From: Guyparkeria sp. WRN-7
GTDB taxonomy: Bacteria > Pseudomonadota > Gammaproteobacteria > Halothiobacillales > Halothiobacillaceae
Length of the DNA stretch: 64,000 nt
Direction of reading: 5' to 3'
Assembly: GCF_001641825.1 (NCBI RefSeq)
Contig: NZ_LRFH01000014.1
Coordinates: 186,001 to 250,000 of the forward strand
The position numbers were made by a program, and so were the translations under genes. Below, piece after piece: positions 56,985-64,000 of this stretch; the stretch's first letter is position 1, and the number at the start of each line of letters is the position of its first letter. The notes beneath the pieces are model-generated. The model worked only from the letters and a program-made list of their open reading frames with translations. It was not told where the DNA came from and did no database searches.

Positions 56985-57019
56985 AAAAAGGCCGGAGGGA
57001 TTGTCCCGCACCGGCCTTG
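56985..57019 (-). terminator. Rho-independent terminator downstream of gorA
   Basis: On the minus strand AAGGCCGG and CCGGCCTT form an 8-bp stem enclosing a second small stem (GGGA/TCCC). A T-run (TTTTTT at 56985-56990) follows. It separates gorA from metR. Confidence 0.9.
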
Positions 57020-57042
57020 ATGTGTCCGCTGTCCGCGGGACG

Positions 57043-58410
57043 TCAGTCGTCGCGCGGGGACTTCAGGGTGACCAGTTCCTCGGCCGAGGTCGGGTGCAGG
57101 GCCACCGTGTTGTCGAAGTCGGCCTTGGTCAGGCCGGCCTTCACCGCCACCGCGAAGCCCTGCAGCATCTCGTCGGCGCCGTCGCCCACGAGGTGAAGGC
57201 CGGCGACACGCTCCTCCTTGCCCACACAGACGAGCTTCATCGCCGTCTTGAAGCCGTGCCCGGAGAGAGCGTAGCGCATCGGCGTGAACCGGGTCTCGTA
57301 GATGGTGACCTGATCCTTGCCGAATTGCTCGATCGCCTGCGGCTCGGTCAGCCCGACCGTGCCGACGGCCGGGTGGGCGAAGACCACCGTCGGAATGGTC
57401 TCGTATTCGAGGTGCGCCTCTTCCTGGCCGTCGAACAGCCGATCCGAGAGACGTCGGCCCGCGGCGATCGCCACCGGCGTGAGCGGATACTTGCCGATGA
57501 TGTCGCCGATGGCGTAGATGCCCTTCACGTTGGTGTTCTGATAGGCATCCACCGGGATCATGCCGTTTTTCTCCACCTCGACGCCGGCCTTGTCCAGACC
57601 GATGTCGTCGGTATTCGGCTTGCGGCCCACCGCCCAGATCACCTGGTCGAACGGGCCGAGCTGCTCGCCGTCGGCGCCGTGTATGACGGTGCCCTCGTCG
57701 GTCTTCTCGAGTTTCGCGACCTTGAACGGCAGGTGGGTTTCGATGCCCTGCTGCTCGAGATTCTCGGTGGCCGTCTCGCGGATCAGCGGATCGAACGGCG
57801 CGAGGATGGTGTCGAGCATGTCGAGCAGGGTGACGTAGCTGCCCAGCGAGCGCAGCACGCCGGCGAGCTCCACGCCGATGTAACCGCCGCCGATCACGGC
57901 GGTGCGCTTGGGCAGCTCGTCGAGCTCGAAGAAGCCGTCCGAGGTGATGCCGTGCTCGGCGCCCGGCACCGGTGGCACCAGCGGCCGGCCGCCGGTGGAA
58001 AGCACGATGTGGTCGGCGCTGTAGGTGGTGCCGTCGACATCGACCTGCTTGTCACCGGTCAGCCGGCCGTAACCGTCGATCACGGTCAGCTTGAGGTCCT
58101 TGGCATAGCCGTCCCAGAAGCGGTTGATGCCGGCGATGAACTCGCGGCGCTTCTTTGCCAGCGTGCCGAAATCGACCCCGCCGGTGGCCTCGGGGAAGCC
58201 CCAGTCGGCGGCATCGACGCGATCGTGGGCCAGGTTGGCGGCGTACCACATGACCTTCTTCGGCACGCAGCCGACGTTGACGCAGGTGCCGCCGAGAGCG
58301 GTCGGCTCGATGACGGCAACGTCCTTGCCGTACTGCGCGGCCCGCTCGGCCACGGCCAGGCCGCCGGAGCCGCCGCCGAGGACGATCATGTCGAAATGCT
58401 TGCCACTCAT
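57043..58410 (-). CDS. gorA: glutathione-disulfide reductase
   Basis: This 455-residue FAD enzyme has the N-terminal [14 protein letters not shown] motif, the redox pair [16 protein letters not shown], an NADPH-binding [13 protein letters not shown], and C-terminal [10 protein letters not shown] with the catalytic His. It regenerates GSH from GSSG with NADPH. The ATG at 58410 follows GGAGG. The Prx-Grx gene lies upstream on the same strand, and the pair forms a glutathione-dependent peroxide module. Confidence 0.93.
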   Translation of the reverse strand: MSGKHFDMIVLGGGSGGLAVAERAAQYGKDVAVIEPTALGGTCVNVGCVPKKVMWYAANLAHDRVDAADWGFPEATGGVDFGTLAKKRREFIAGINRFWDGYAKDLKLTVIDGYGRLTGDKQVDVDGTTYSADHIVLSTGGRPLVPPVPGAEHGITSDGFFELDELPKRTAVIGGGYIGVELAGVLRSLGSYVTLLDMLDTILAPFDPLIRETATENLEQQGIETHLPFKVAKLEKTDEGTVIHGADGEQLGPFDQVIWAVGRKPNTDDIGLDKAGVEVEKNGMIPVDAYQNTNVKGIYAIGDIIGKYPLTPVAIAAGRRLSDRLFDGQEEAHLEYETIPTVVFAHPAVGTVGLTEPQAIEQFGKDQVTIYETRFTPMRYALSGHGFKTAMKLVCVGKEERVAGLHLVGDGADEMLQGFAVAVKAGLTKADFDNTVALHPTSAEELVTLKSPRDD

Positions 58411-58486
58411 GGATGCCTCCAGAAAGGTGTTGGGACGATTGTCGTCTGGCTTTCGGATGCCGGGGCGCTCCCGCGGCATGCGAAAG

Positions 58487-58511
58487 CCGGCCCGGGGGAG
58501 GCCCGGGCCGG
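58487..58511 (-). other. GC hairpin between the Prx-Grx and gorA genes
   Basis: A perfect 10-bp stem (CCGGCCCGGG/CCCGGGCCGG) has a 5-base loop. No T-run follows. On the minus-strand transcript the loop is CCUCC, complementary to the gorA Shine-Dalgarno GGAGG at 58416-58420. Confidence 0.55.
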
Positions 58512-58535
58512 TGATGGGTCGCTACGGTTGAGCGA

Positions 58536-59276
58536 TCAGTAGCCCTGCTGCTTGAGCCAGGCTTCGACTTCCTCGCTGCCGCCGACCTTCTGGCCGTCGA
58601 CGTAGCACTGCGGCACGGTCTCGGTCTGGGCGACGGCACGCAGGGCGCGCAGGTTCACGTCGTCACCGACGACGATCTCGTCGAACTCGAGATTCGCGTC
58701 GTGGAGCATGCCCTTGGCGCGGGCGCAGAACGGGCAGCCCTTGCGGGTGAACAGCATGATCGAGTGCGGCTTCTTGGCGTTCGGCGCCAGCCAGTCGAGC
58801 ATGGTGTCCGCGTCGGAAACCTCGTACGGGTCGCCCGGCTTCTCCGGCTCGATGAACATCTTCTCGATCGTGCCGTCCTTTACGACCATGGAATAGCGCC
58901 AGGAGCGCTTGCCGAAGCCGAGGTCGTCCTTGTCGACCAGCATGCCCATGCCGTCGGTGAAATCACCGTTGCCGTCCGGCAGGAAGCGGATGCGGTCGGC
59001 GTCCTGGTCCTCGGCCCACTCGTTCATGACGAAGGCGTCGTTGACCGAGATGCAGACGATCTCGTCGACACCGTTCTCCTTGAACACCGGCGCCAGCTCG
59101 TTGAAGCGCGGCACGTGGCTCGAGGAGCAGGTCGGGGTGAATGCGCCCGGCAGGGAGAAGACGGCGACGGTCTTGCCCTTGAAGATCTCGTCGGTGGTCA
59201 CGTTGACCCAGTCGTGGTTCTGACGGGTGCGGAAGGTGACGTTGGGTACCTTCTGGCCTTCGCGGTTCTCCAGCAT
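58536..59276 (-). CDS. peroxiredoxin-glutaredoxin fusion (Prx5-Grx)
   Basis: This 246-residue hybrid has a Prx5 domain with peroxidatic Cys50 in [13 protein letters not shown], and a C-terminal Grx domain with CPFC (Cys181, Cys184) in GCPFCARAK, joined by a short linker (about residue 165). Known hybrids of this type in Haemophilus and Chromatium use GSH directly to reduce hydroperoxides, with Gor regenerating GSH. The ATG at 59276 follows AAGGAG. An OxyR-like dyad sits upstream. Gor is downstream. Confidence 0.93.
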   Translation of the reverse strand: MLENREGQKVPNVTFRTRQNHDWVNVTTDEIFKGKTVAVFSLPGAFTPTCSSSHVPRFNELAPVFKENGVDEIVCISVNDAFVMNEWAEDQDADRIRFLPDGNGDFTDGMGMLVDKDDLGFGKRSWRYSMVVKDGTIEKMFIEPEKPGDPYEVSDADTMLDWLAPNAKKPHSIMLFTRKGCPFCARAKGMLHDANLEFDEIVVGDDVNLRALRAVAQTETVPQCYVDGQKVGGSEEVEAWLKQQGY

Positions 59277-59478
59277 GCGGAATCTCCTTTTGAGTTGGAA
59301 ACAAACGAACGAACAAAACCGGGGCGGGGTGCGGGGCACCTCGCCGTCGAAAAATCATGGGGACGGAACGTCAAAAAACAATCGCCGCCCGGTCAGTCGC
59401 CGCGGCGAGTGCCGCGACGTGACTGCAGAAAGCATAGTCGAGGGTTTCCATCGAGGGAAATTGGTTTTTCCCATGCTT

Positions 59479-59499
59479 TTGATAGCCGAAAACTATCAA
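59479..59499 (-). promoter_or_regulatory. OxyR/LysR-type operator-like dyad upstream of prx-grx
   Basis: TTGATAG and CTATCAA are exact inverted arms with a 7-base spacer, giving ATAG-N7-CTAT as in OxyR elementary sites. TATGCT (minus strand, 59431-59436) could be the -10, putting the dyad near -64. It lies 36 bases after the lysA stop. Only one full site is visible; OxyR binding is inference. Confidence 0.4.
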
Positions 59500-59534
59500 T
59501 TGGTGCGACGGCTGCCGCTTGCCGGCCGAAGGGG

Positions 59535-60824
59535 TCAGTCGGTCGGCGGCAGTTGTTCCAGCGCCCAGAGCGACTCGAGCGGTTCGCGGCGACGGATCTC
59601 GTGGCAGGCATCACCGTCGACCAGCACCTCGGCCGCCCGTGGGCGGGTGTTGTAGTTGGAGGCCATGGAGAAGCCGTAGGCCCCGGCGCCGAGCACGGCA
59701 AGCAGGTCGCCCTCGGCCAGGTCGAAGCGCCGGTCATGGCCAAGGAAGTCGCCGGTCTCGCAGATCGGCCCGACGATCTCCCAGGCGGCGTGCTGGCGTT
59801 CGCCCGGGGCCTGCCCGGCCGGGACGATCGCCATGTCGCTGCCGTAGAGGGCCGGGCGCATCAGGTCGTTCATCGCCGCGTCGACGATGGCGAACGACTT
59901 GTGCTCGCCGGGCTTGAGGTATTCGACCCGGGTGAGCAGTGCACCGGCCGGTCCGGCGATGAAGCGGCCCGGCTCGATCCAGATCGGCAGCTCGCGGGCG
60001 AGCGGGTCGGCGTCGACCACCGAGCGGATCGCCTCGATCCAGTCGGCCGCCGCCGGCGGGGTCTCGTCGGTGTAGCGGATCCCGAGCCCGCCGCCGAGGT
60101 CGAGGTGTGCCAGTTCGATGCCGCGCTCGGCGAGCTGGTGGGCGAGCTTCATCACCCGTTCGGCTGCATCGCGGAACGGGCTGACGTCGGTCAGCTGCGA
60201 GCCGATGTGGCAGTCGATGCCGGTGACCGCCAGTGACGGCTGGGCATGGGCCCACTCGTACAGCGGCAGGGCATCGTCGATGGCGATGCCGAACTTGTTG
60301 TCCTTCAGCCCGGTGGAGATGTAGGGGTGGGTGCGGGCGTCGACGTCCGGGTTGACACGCAGCGAGATCGGCGCAATTTGGGACATTTCGCTCGCAATGT
60401 CGGCAATGCGCCGCAGTTCGGCCTCGGATTCGACATTGATGCAGCCGATGCCTGCTGCCAGCGCGCCGCGGATTTCGTCGGCCGACTTGCCCACGCCGGA
60501 AAACACGCACCGGGCCGGATCGCCGCCGGCCGCCTGCACGCGGGCCAGCTCGCCGTAGGAGACGATGTCGAAGCCGGCGCCCAGTCGGGCCAGCACGCTC
60601 AGGATGCCGATGTTGCTGTTCGCCTTGACGGCGTAGCAGATGCGGTGGGACCGCTCGCCGAAGGCCTCGGTGAGCGCGGTGAAGGCCGATTCGATCGCTG
60701 CCCGCGAATAGACGTAGGTGGGCGAGCCGAACCGCTCGATGATCGCGCTGGCGGTGACCTGTTCGATCTGCAGCTCACCGTTGGCGGTGCGGGAGAAGAA
60801 CGGCGGGAGTTCGGTCTGGGACAC
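59535..60824 (-). CDS. lysA: diaminopimelate decarboxylase
   Basis: This 429-residue PLP enzyme makes lysine from meso-diaminopimelate. It shows TYVYSRAAIESAF, the PLP lysine in CYAVKANSN (Lys67), HIGSQLTDVSPF, DLGGGLGIRY, EPGRFIAGPAG, GPICETGDFLG and GAYGFSMASNYN. It lies 15 bases downstream of the tiny lptM gene on the same strand. This lptM-lysA order is conserved in gammaproteobacteria. Confidence 0.96.
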   Translation of the reverse strand: MSQTELPPFFSRTANGELQIEQVTASAIIERFGSPTYVYSRAAIESAFTALTEAFGERSHRICYAVKANSNIGILSVLARLGAGFDIVSYGELARVQAAGGDPARCVFSGVGKSADEIRGALAAGIGCINVESEAELRRIADIASEMSQIAPISLRVNPDVDARTHPYISTGLKDNKFGIAIDDALPLYEWAHAQPSLAVTGIDCHIGSQLTDVSPFRDAAERVMKLAHQLAERGIELAHLDLGGGLGIRYTDETPPAAADWIEAIRSVVDADPLARELPIWIEPGRFIAGPAGALLTRVEYLKPGEHKSFAIVDAAMNDLMRPALYGSDMAIVPAGQAPGERQHAAWEIVGPICETGDFLGHDRRFDLAEGDLLAVLGAGAYGFSMASNYNTRPRAAEVLVDGDACHEIRRREPLESLWALEQLPPTD

Positions 60825-60839
60825 GGCGTGGCTCCGGGG

Positions 60840-61016
60840 TCAGTCCTGGTCGGTGGCGGTCGGGGAGGTGTCGGTTTCGGCCGGCGCGGCATTCGCGTCC
60901 TCGTCGGGGAGGTACAGCGGCCCCTTCTGGCCGCAGCCGCTCAGGCACAAGGCGGTCAGCAGCAGCCCTGTTCCGATTGGGCGAGACAAGCTGGGGATCG
61001 GCAACAAGCGTGTCAT
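60840..61016 (-). CDS. lptM: small outer-membrane lipoprotein LptM (YifL)
   Basis: This 58-residue protein was found by translating the gap upstream of lysA. It has a signal peptide, lipobox LSGC (Cys28), and the family-specific sequence CGQKGPLYLP directly after the lipidated cysteine, then an acidic Pro/Ala/Thr-rich tail. LptM helps assemble the LPS translocon LptDE in E. coli. The ATG at 61016 and TGA at 60840-60842 leave 15 bases to lysA. It is too short for simple ORF calling but convincing. Confidence 0.9.
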   Translation of the reverse strand: MTRLLPIPSLSRPIGTGLLLTALCLSGCGQKGPLYLPDEDANAAPAETDTSPTATDQD

Positions 61017-61115
61017 GCGGACTCCCGGGCCCGGAGGGCCGTTTGCGGATGAATGACGAGGATGGCTGGCGGCCGATTATGCCTCAAGCCGCGGCCGGTT
61101 TGCTCGGCCCCGGCG

Positions 61116-62429
61116 TCACGGTGCCTGCAGGCAGGCGATGAAGAAACCGTCGCAATCGTGCCGGTCCGGGCGCAGTCGCAGCCAGCCCTCGGCGGTGACG
61201 GCATCGCCGGGCAGGCCGATGTCCTCGGGGCTGGCCGTCTGCCAGCCGGGGTGCTCGGCGAGAAAATCGGCCACCACCGCCTCGTTTTCTGCCGGCCACA
61301 GGCTGCAGGTGGCATATACCAGCCGCCCGCCGGGGCGGGTGACCGCGGCGCCCTGCTCGAGCAGTTGGCGTTGGGTGGCGGCCAGGCCCGGCCAGTCGAT
61401 CTCGGCCCAGCGCAGCTCGGGGTGGCGACGCCAGGTGCCCGAGCCACTGCAGGGCGCGTCGATCAGCACACGATCGAACTGACCGAGTGCGTCGGGGAGG
61501 GGCTGGGTGGCGTCCAGGGCGTGCAGCGACAGCGCACGATCGCCGTGCCGCTCGGCGCGGGCCCGCAGGCGCTCCAGGCGCTCGGCATGCAGATCGCAGG
61601 CGACCAGCTCCAGGTTGCCGCCGCTCTCGTCCAGCAGGCCGAGGCTCTTGCCGCCGGCGCCGGCGCACAGGTCGAGGACCCGCTCCCCCGGCTGCGCGTC
61701 GAGGGCGCGTACCACCCACTGGCTGCCGGCATCCTGGATCTCGAACGCACCGCGCTCGAAGGCCGGCAGGCGCGTCAGGCGGGCGGGCCGGTCGAGCCGC
61801 AGGCCGAGCGGCAGGCCGGCGATGGGCGTGGCGTCGATCGCCGCGTCTGCGAGCTCGCGCCGCAGCGCGTCGACCGTGCCGCAGCGTGGGTTGGCGTGCA
61901 GGTCGATCGGGGCACGGGCCTCGAGCGCCTGCGCCAGTGACTCGGGGTCATCGGGGGCAAGTGCGTCCCACTGGGTCGCGACCTCGGCGCCCAGGTTGAA
62001 GCGGATCTCGGTCGGTAGGTCGGTAAAGGACCTCCGTCGGCGATCGGCAAGTCGGTCGATGTCGTGCTCGTCGAGCCCGGCCTTCTCGGCGAGGACCGGG
62101 TCGAGCGCATCGGCGAGCAGCAACGCGGCGCCCACCCGCATTGCCATCGTGGGCGCTTCGCGGCCGAGCAGCCAGTCGAGCACATTCCGCTGACGGAGGA
62201 CGAACAGGGTCAGTTCGCGTACCCGCTCGCGATCGCGGCGGCCCATCCGGCGCCGGGCGGCGAGCTCGCGTTGCAGGGTGCGATCGGCCGGCAGGCCATC
62301 CTGGCTGATGCGCTCGAGCAGCTCCGCGGCGAGTTGCAGCTGGGCGGGGAAGGGACGGCCACGCGGCAGGGTCGGCGCGGGCCAGTCGTTGCCGGACAGG
62401 GTGGCGGGATCGGGGGTCGGATCGGACAT
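61116..62429 (-). CDS. rsmB: RsmB-type 16S rRNA m5C methyltransferase
   Basis: This 437-residue protein has an N-terminal NusB-like helical region (about residues 1-140, RELAARRRMGRRDRERV) and a C-terminal SAM-dependent methyltransferase domain: VLDLCAGAGGKSL, DAPCSGSGTWRRHPELRW with the catalytic Cys, and YATCSLWPAENEAVV with the second Cys. It methylates C967 of 16S rRNA if RsmB. The ATG at 62429 was chosen because the family begins here; the open frame beyond runs antisense through the next hydrolase. Fmt, often adjacent, is not seen. Confidence 0.88.
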   Translation of the reverse strand: MSDPTPDPATLSGNDWPAPTLPRGRPFPAQLQLAAELLERISQDGLPADRTLQRELAARRRMGRRDRERVRELTLFVLRQRNVLDWLLGREAPTMAMRVGAALLLADALDPVLAEKAGLDEHDIDRLADRRRRSFTDLPTEIRFNLGAEVATQWDALAPDDPESLAQALEARAPIDLHANPRCGTVDALRRELADAAIDATPIAGLPLGLRLDRPARLTRLPAFERGAFEIQDAGSQWVVRALDAQPGERVLDLCAGAGGKSLGLLDESGGNLELVACDLHAERLERLRARAERHGDRALSLHALDATQPLPDALGQFDRVLIDAPCSGSGTWRRHPELRWAEIDWPGLAATQRQLLEQGAAVTRPGGRLVYATCSLWPAENEAVVADFLAEHPGWQTASPEDIGLPGDAVTAEGWLRLRPDRHDCDGFFIACLQAP

Positions 62430-62558
62430 GCCGTGGGCTCGTCGGTCGGTTGGCGGCGCTGGGGTCGAGCGTGGGATCGCTGCCCTTTGGTAGTATCTCA
62501 CGACCCAGCAAGCGGTCCGGCTCCGGCCGGCCAGCGTCATTCCAAGGGAACCAGTTAC

Positions 62559-63377
62559 ATGAACACGCAAGCAAACGCGGCGGTCGACCTGCATTTCGAG
62601 GAGCGCGGCGGCGGGCTGCCGGTGATCATCATGCACGGCATGTTCGGCTCGCTCTCCAACTGGCGCGGTGTCGCCCAGTCGCTGAGCGAGAACTACCGGG
62701 TGGTCAACGTCGACCTGCGCAACCACGGCCGCTCCCCGCATGCACCGGGACTCGGCTACGAGGCGATGACCAGCGACATCCTCGCCCTGATGGACCGGCT
62801 CGGCATCGAGCGCGCCCATCTGATCGGTCACTCGCTGGGCGGCAAGCTCGGCATGGTGCTCGCCGACCGGCACCCCGAGCGGGTCGCGCGCCTGGCGGTG
62901 GTCGACATCGCGCCGAAGTGGTACCCGCCCTGGCACCAGGACGTCTTCGAGGCCCTGGATGCGGTCGACCTGCCCAATCTGGAATCGCGCGAGCAGGCTC
63001 GCCAGCAGATGGCGGCCCATGTGTTCGAGCCGGAGGTGCGCGCCTTCCTCGCCGCCAATCTCGAGCAGGTCGACGGGCAGTGGCGCTGGCGCTTCAACCT
63101 GCCGGAACTGAAGGCCGCCTACGAGCAGACCTCGGACATGCCGGCCCTGTCGGGCTTCTATCTCGGCCCGACGCTGTTCATCCGCGGCGCGCAGTCGGCC
63201 TACATCGAGGCGGCCGACGAGCCGCAGATCGGACGGGATTTCCCGCAGAGCTGCATCGCCACGCTCGAGCGGGCGCGCCACTGGCCGCACATCGAGGATA
63301 CCGAGGGCTTTCTCGACGCCGTGACCCGTTTCTTCGCCCGCGGTTGCGAGGAATTCCCCGCGCCTCGCGAAGACTGA
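62559..63377 (+). CDS. alpha/beta-fold hydrolase (YbfF-like esterase)
   Basis: This 272-residue hydrolase has oxyanion motif IIMHGMFGSLSNW, the segment VDLRNHGRSPHAPG, nucleophile elbow IGHSLGGKLGMVLA, and His in ARHWPHIEDTEGF. Acidic residue in FIRGAQSAYI region is less clear. YbfF is an acyl-CoA/ester hydrolase; the exact substrate is unknown. AAGGGA precedes the ATG. It is divergent from rsmB and is followed by a 600-base region without a protein gene. Confidence 0.88.
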   Translation: MNTQANAAVDLHFEERGGGLPVIIMHGMFGSLSNWRGVAQSLSENYRVVNVDLRNHGRSPHAPGLGYEAMTSDILALMDRLGIERAHLIGHSLGGKLGMVLADRHPERVARLAVVDIAPKWYPPWHQDVFEALDAVDLPNLESREQARQQMAAHVFEPEVRAFLAANLEQVDGQWRWRFNLPELKAAYEQTSDMPALSGFYLGPTLFIRGAQSAYIEAADEPQIGRDFPQSCIATLERARHWPHIEDTEGFLDAVTRFFARGCEEFPAPRED

Positions 63378-63384
63378 CGGCCGG

Positions 63385-63406
63385 TTTGTAGGAAAATTCC
63401 TACAAA
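63385..63406 (+). promoter_or_regulatory. GacA/UvrY-type upstream activating palindrome
   Basis: A 22-base dyad contains TGTAGGAAAATTCCTACA (63387-63404): two perfect 10-base arms around an AA centre. It fits the GacA-box pattern TGTAAG-N6-CTTACA in which both G/A and C/T variants are tolerated. It stands about 85 bases before the likely start of the GGA-hairpin RNA, as in csrB and rsmZ genes of other gammaproteobacteria. Confidence 0.75.
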
Positions 63407-63415
63407 ACAAATCGC

Positions 63416-63430
63416 AAATTCCTACGAAAC
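63416..63430 (+). promoter_or_regulatory. second half-site of the activating region
   Basis: AAATTCCTACGAAAC repeats the right half of the palindrome (63394-63408) with one mismatch. The offset is exactly 22 bases, two helical turns. It may be a second, weaker GacA contact. AATATG at 63471-63476 downstream is a possible -10. Confidence 0.5.
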
Positions 63431-63479
63431 TTTCGGCGATTTCGTCTATCCAGCCGCCGCCCGACGGCGCAATATGTGT

Positions 63480-64000
63480 CCCGTGCTCGGATGCACATCG
63501 GGCAGGAAGCCCACCAGGCCAGGACGGCCGAGGGATCGTACGGCGAACAGGACGTTCGCGCAGGAAGCACCGGCAGAGGATCTGCCAGTACGGGTTGCCG
63601 GGTTCGCCCGGCGCGCGCCAGGCGCTTGTCTAAGGATGCGCACCGTAAACAACCGGCACTCGGGACAGAGTCCAGGTTTTTTGCGGGTCGCCAGGAGGCA
63701 ACGGCGCGTTCGGCAGGGAGGCCGGGCCCGACCAGGGACATGCCGAGCGTCCAGGATGGACGCTGCCAAGGATGGCACGGGACGATTCCGCGCGGGACGC
63801 GCGCTCAGATGCAGGAAGGCATCGCCGAAAAAAAACGGTGGTAGACACCGGCAACAACAAGCAACCGCAGGAACGGTCACCGGCGAGACAAGAAGCAAGA
63901 AGCAACAGGACCGGCAACGGAGTTGCCCTTGTCTTAGGGATAAGCACTCGCCACACCGGACCCAAGGATTGGGACCCAAGCCTACGCGCAGGGAAACCGC
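63480..64000 (+). ncRNA. csrB: CsrB/RsmZ-like CsrA-sequestering small RNA
   Basis: This 520-base stretch holds at least 17 short hairpins whose loops carry GGA. Examples are GGGC-AGGAA-GCCC (63500-63512), GCGAAC-AGGAC-GTTCGC (63543-63559), GGCAGA-GGA-TCTGCC (63572-63586), AGCGTCC-AGGAT-GGACGCT (63746-63764), GATGC-AGGAAG-GCATC (63808-63823), GGCAAC-GGA-GTTGCC (63913-63927) and CCCAA-GGA-TTGGG (63961-63973). CAGGA is frequent, as in E. coli CsrB. GGA loops bind CsrA/RsmA dimers and titrate them. A GacA-type site lies upstream. No terminator is seen before the window ends, so the 3' end is open and the RNA may be longer than CsrB, or be two tandem RNAs. The start is approximate. Confidence 0.85.

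Noticed and set aside
62430-63410. Long minus-strand open frame antisense to the esterase, continuous with rsmB
   Set aside because: The plus-strand hydrolase has all family motifs and a proper ribosome-binding site. The antisense frame has no recognisable motifs and rsmB homologues start at 62429.
63658-63682. Possible terminator (GGGACA hairpin followed by T6) inside the GGA-hairpin region
   Set aside because: The stem is only four base pairs and is separated from the T-run by five bases; the hairpin pattern continues afterwards, so it was kept only as a doubt about RNA length.
63446-63979. Minus-strand and plus-strand open frames across 63.4-64 kb
   Set aside because: They have no recognised motifs and overlap the regular GGA-loop hairpins, which explain the sequence better.

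Overview
This window looks like the chromosome of a GC-rich gammaproteobacterium. It carries a spoT-type (p)ppGpp enzyme downstream of gmk-rpoZ, the AlgZ/AlgR pair, cytochrome c4, a ResB/CcsB (system II) cytochrome c maturation pair, the hemCDXY operon and a CsrB-type regulatory RNA. Together these suggest a respiring, possibly sulfur-oxidising or halophilic relative of the Chromatiales. The genus cannot be fixed from sequence reading alone. No rRNA, tRNA, CRISPR array or insertion sequence was recognised.

Layout. 1-9.7 kb: dNTP-pool enzymes (partial dgt, yfbR), two unknown membrane proteins, trxB, hemH, a MoCF-domain protein, a Do-type periplasmic protease, xthA, a glycine-zipper lipoprotein and gmk. 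9.8-12.8 kb: rpoZ-spoT-ridA. 12.8-19.2 kb, minus strand: a DUF481 outer-membrane protein, bolA, a PAS-GGDEF-EAL protein, an unusual PfkB-kinase/Rieske fusion, a phosphoesterase and a Cys-rich metal permease. 19.3-22.65 kb: algZR and the divergent argH. 22.65-25.13 kb: a visibly AT-rich island holding a Shedu-type (SduA/DUF4263) defence nuclease and an AlbA_2 (Schlafen-like) protein, placed exactly between two convergent housekeeping genes. 25.1-31 kb: an esterase, pdxH-ung, radC, and a HvfA/HvfB/HvfC-type copper-RiPP cluster with an upstream thioredoxin-like protein. 31-37.2 kb: hemC-hemD-hemX-hemY-ubiD. 37.2-46 kb, minus strand: cytochrome c4, resB, ccsB, dsbA, an acetolactate synthase, an EEP-family protein and a diguanylate cyclase in one tightly packed run, with engB divergent. 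46.8-51.3 kb: an EEP protein, a phospholipase D-VTT fusion, a membrane protein and a Tat-exported aldo/keto reductase. 51.4-56 kb: two membrane-anchored c-di-GMP proteins, one with a periplasmic CxxCH haem motif. 56-61 kb, minus strand: metR, a Prx-Grx fusion with glutathione reductase under an OxyR-like box, and lptM-lysA. 61.1-63.4 kb: an RsmB-type methyltransferase and an esterase. 63.4-64 kb: no protein gene, but a dense series of GGA-loop hairpins preceded by a GacA-type palindrome.

Themes. Haem and cytochrome c supply (hemH, hemCDXY, ResB/CcsB, cytochrome c4, DsbA) is spread over several operons. Four GGDEF proteins lie within 42 kb. The CsrB-like RNA at the end of the window would titrate CsrA, a known regulator of such enzymes in other species. 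Copper or thiol stress is represented by the RiPP cluster, the metal permease, TrxB, Gor and Prx-Grx. The most notable items are the CsrB-like RNA with its regulatory site, the Shedu/AlbA_2 island, the PfkB-Rieske fusion and the compact RiPP cluster.
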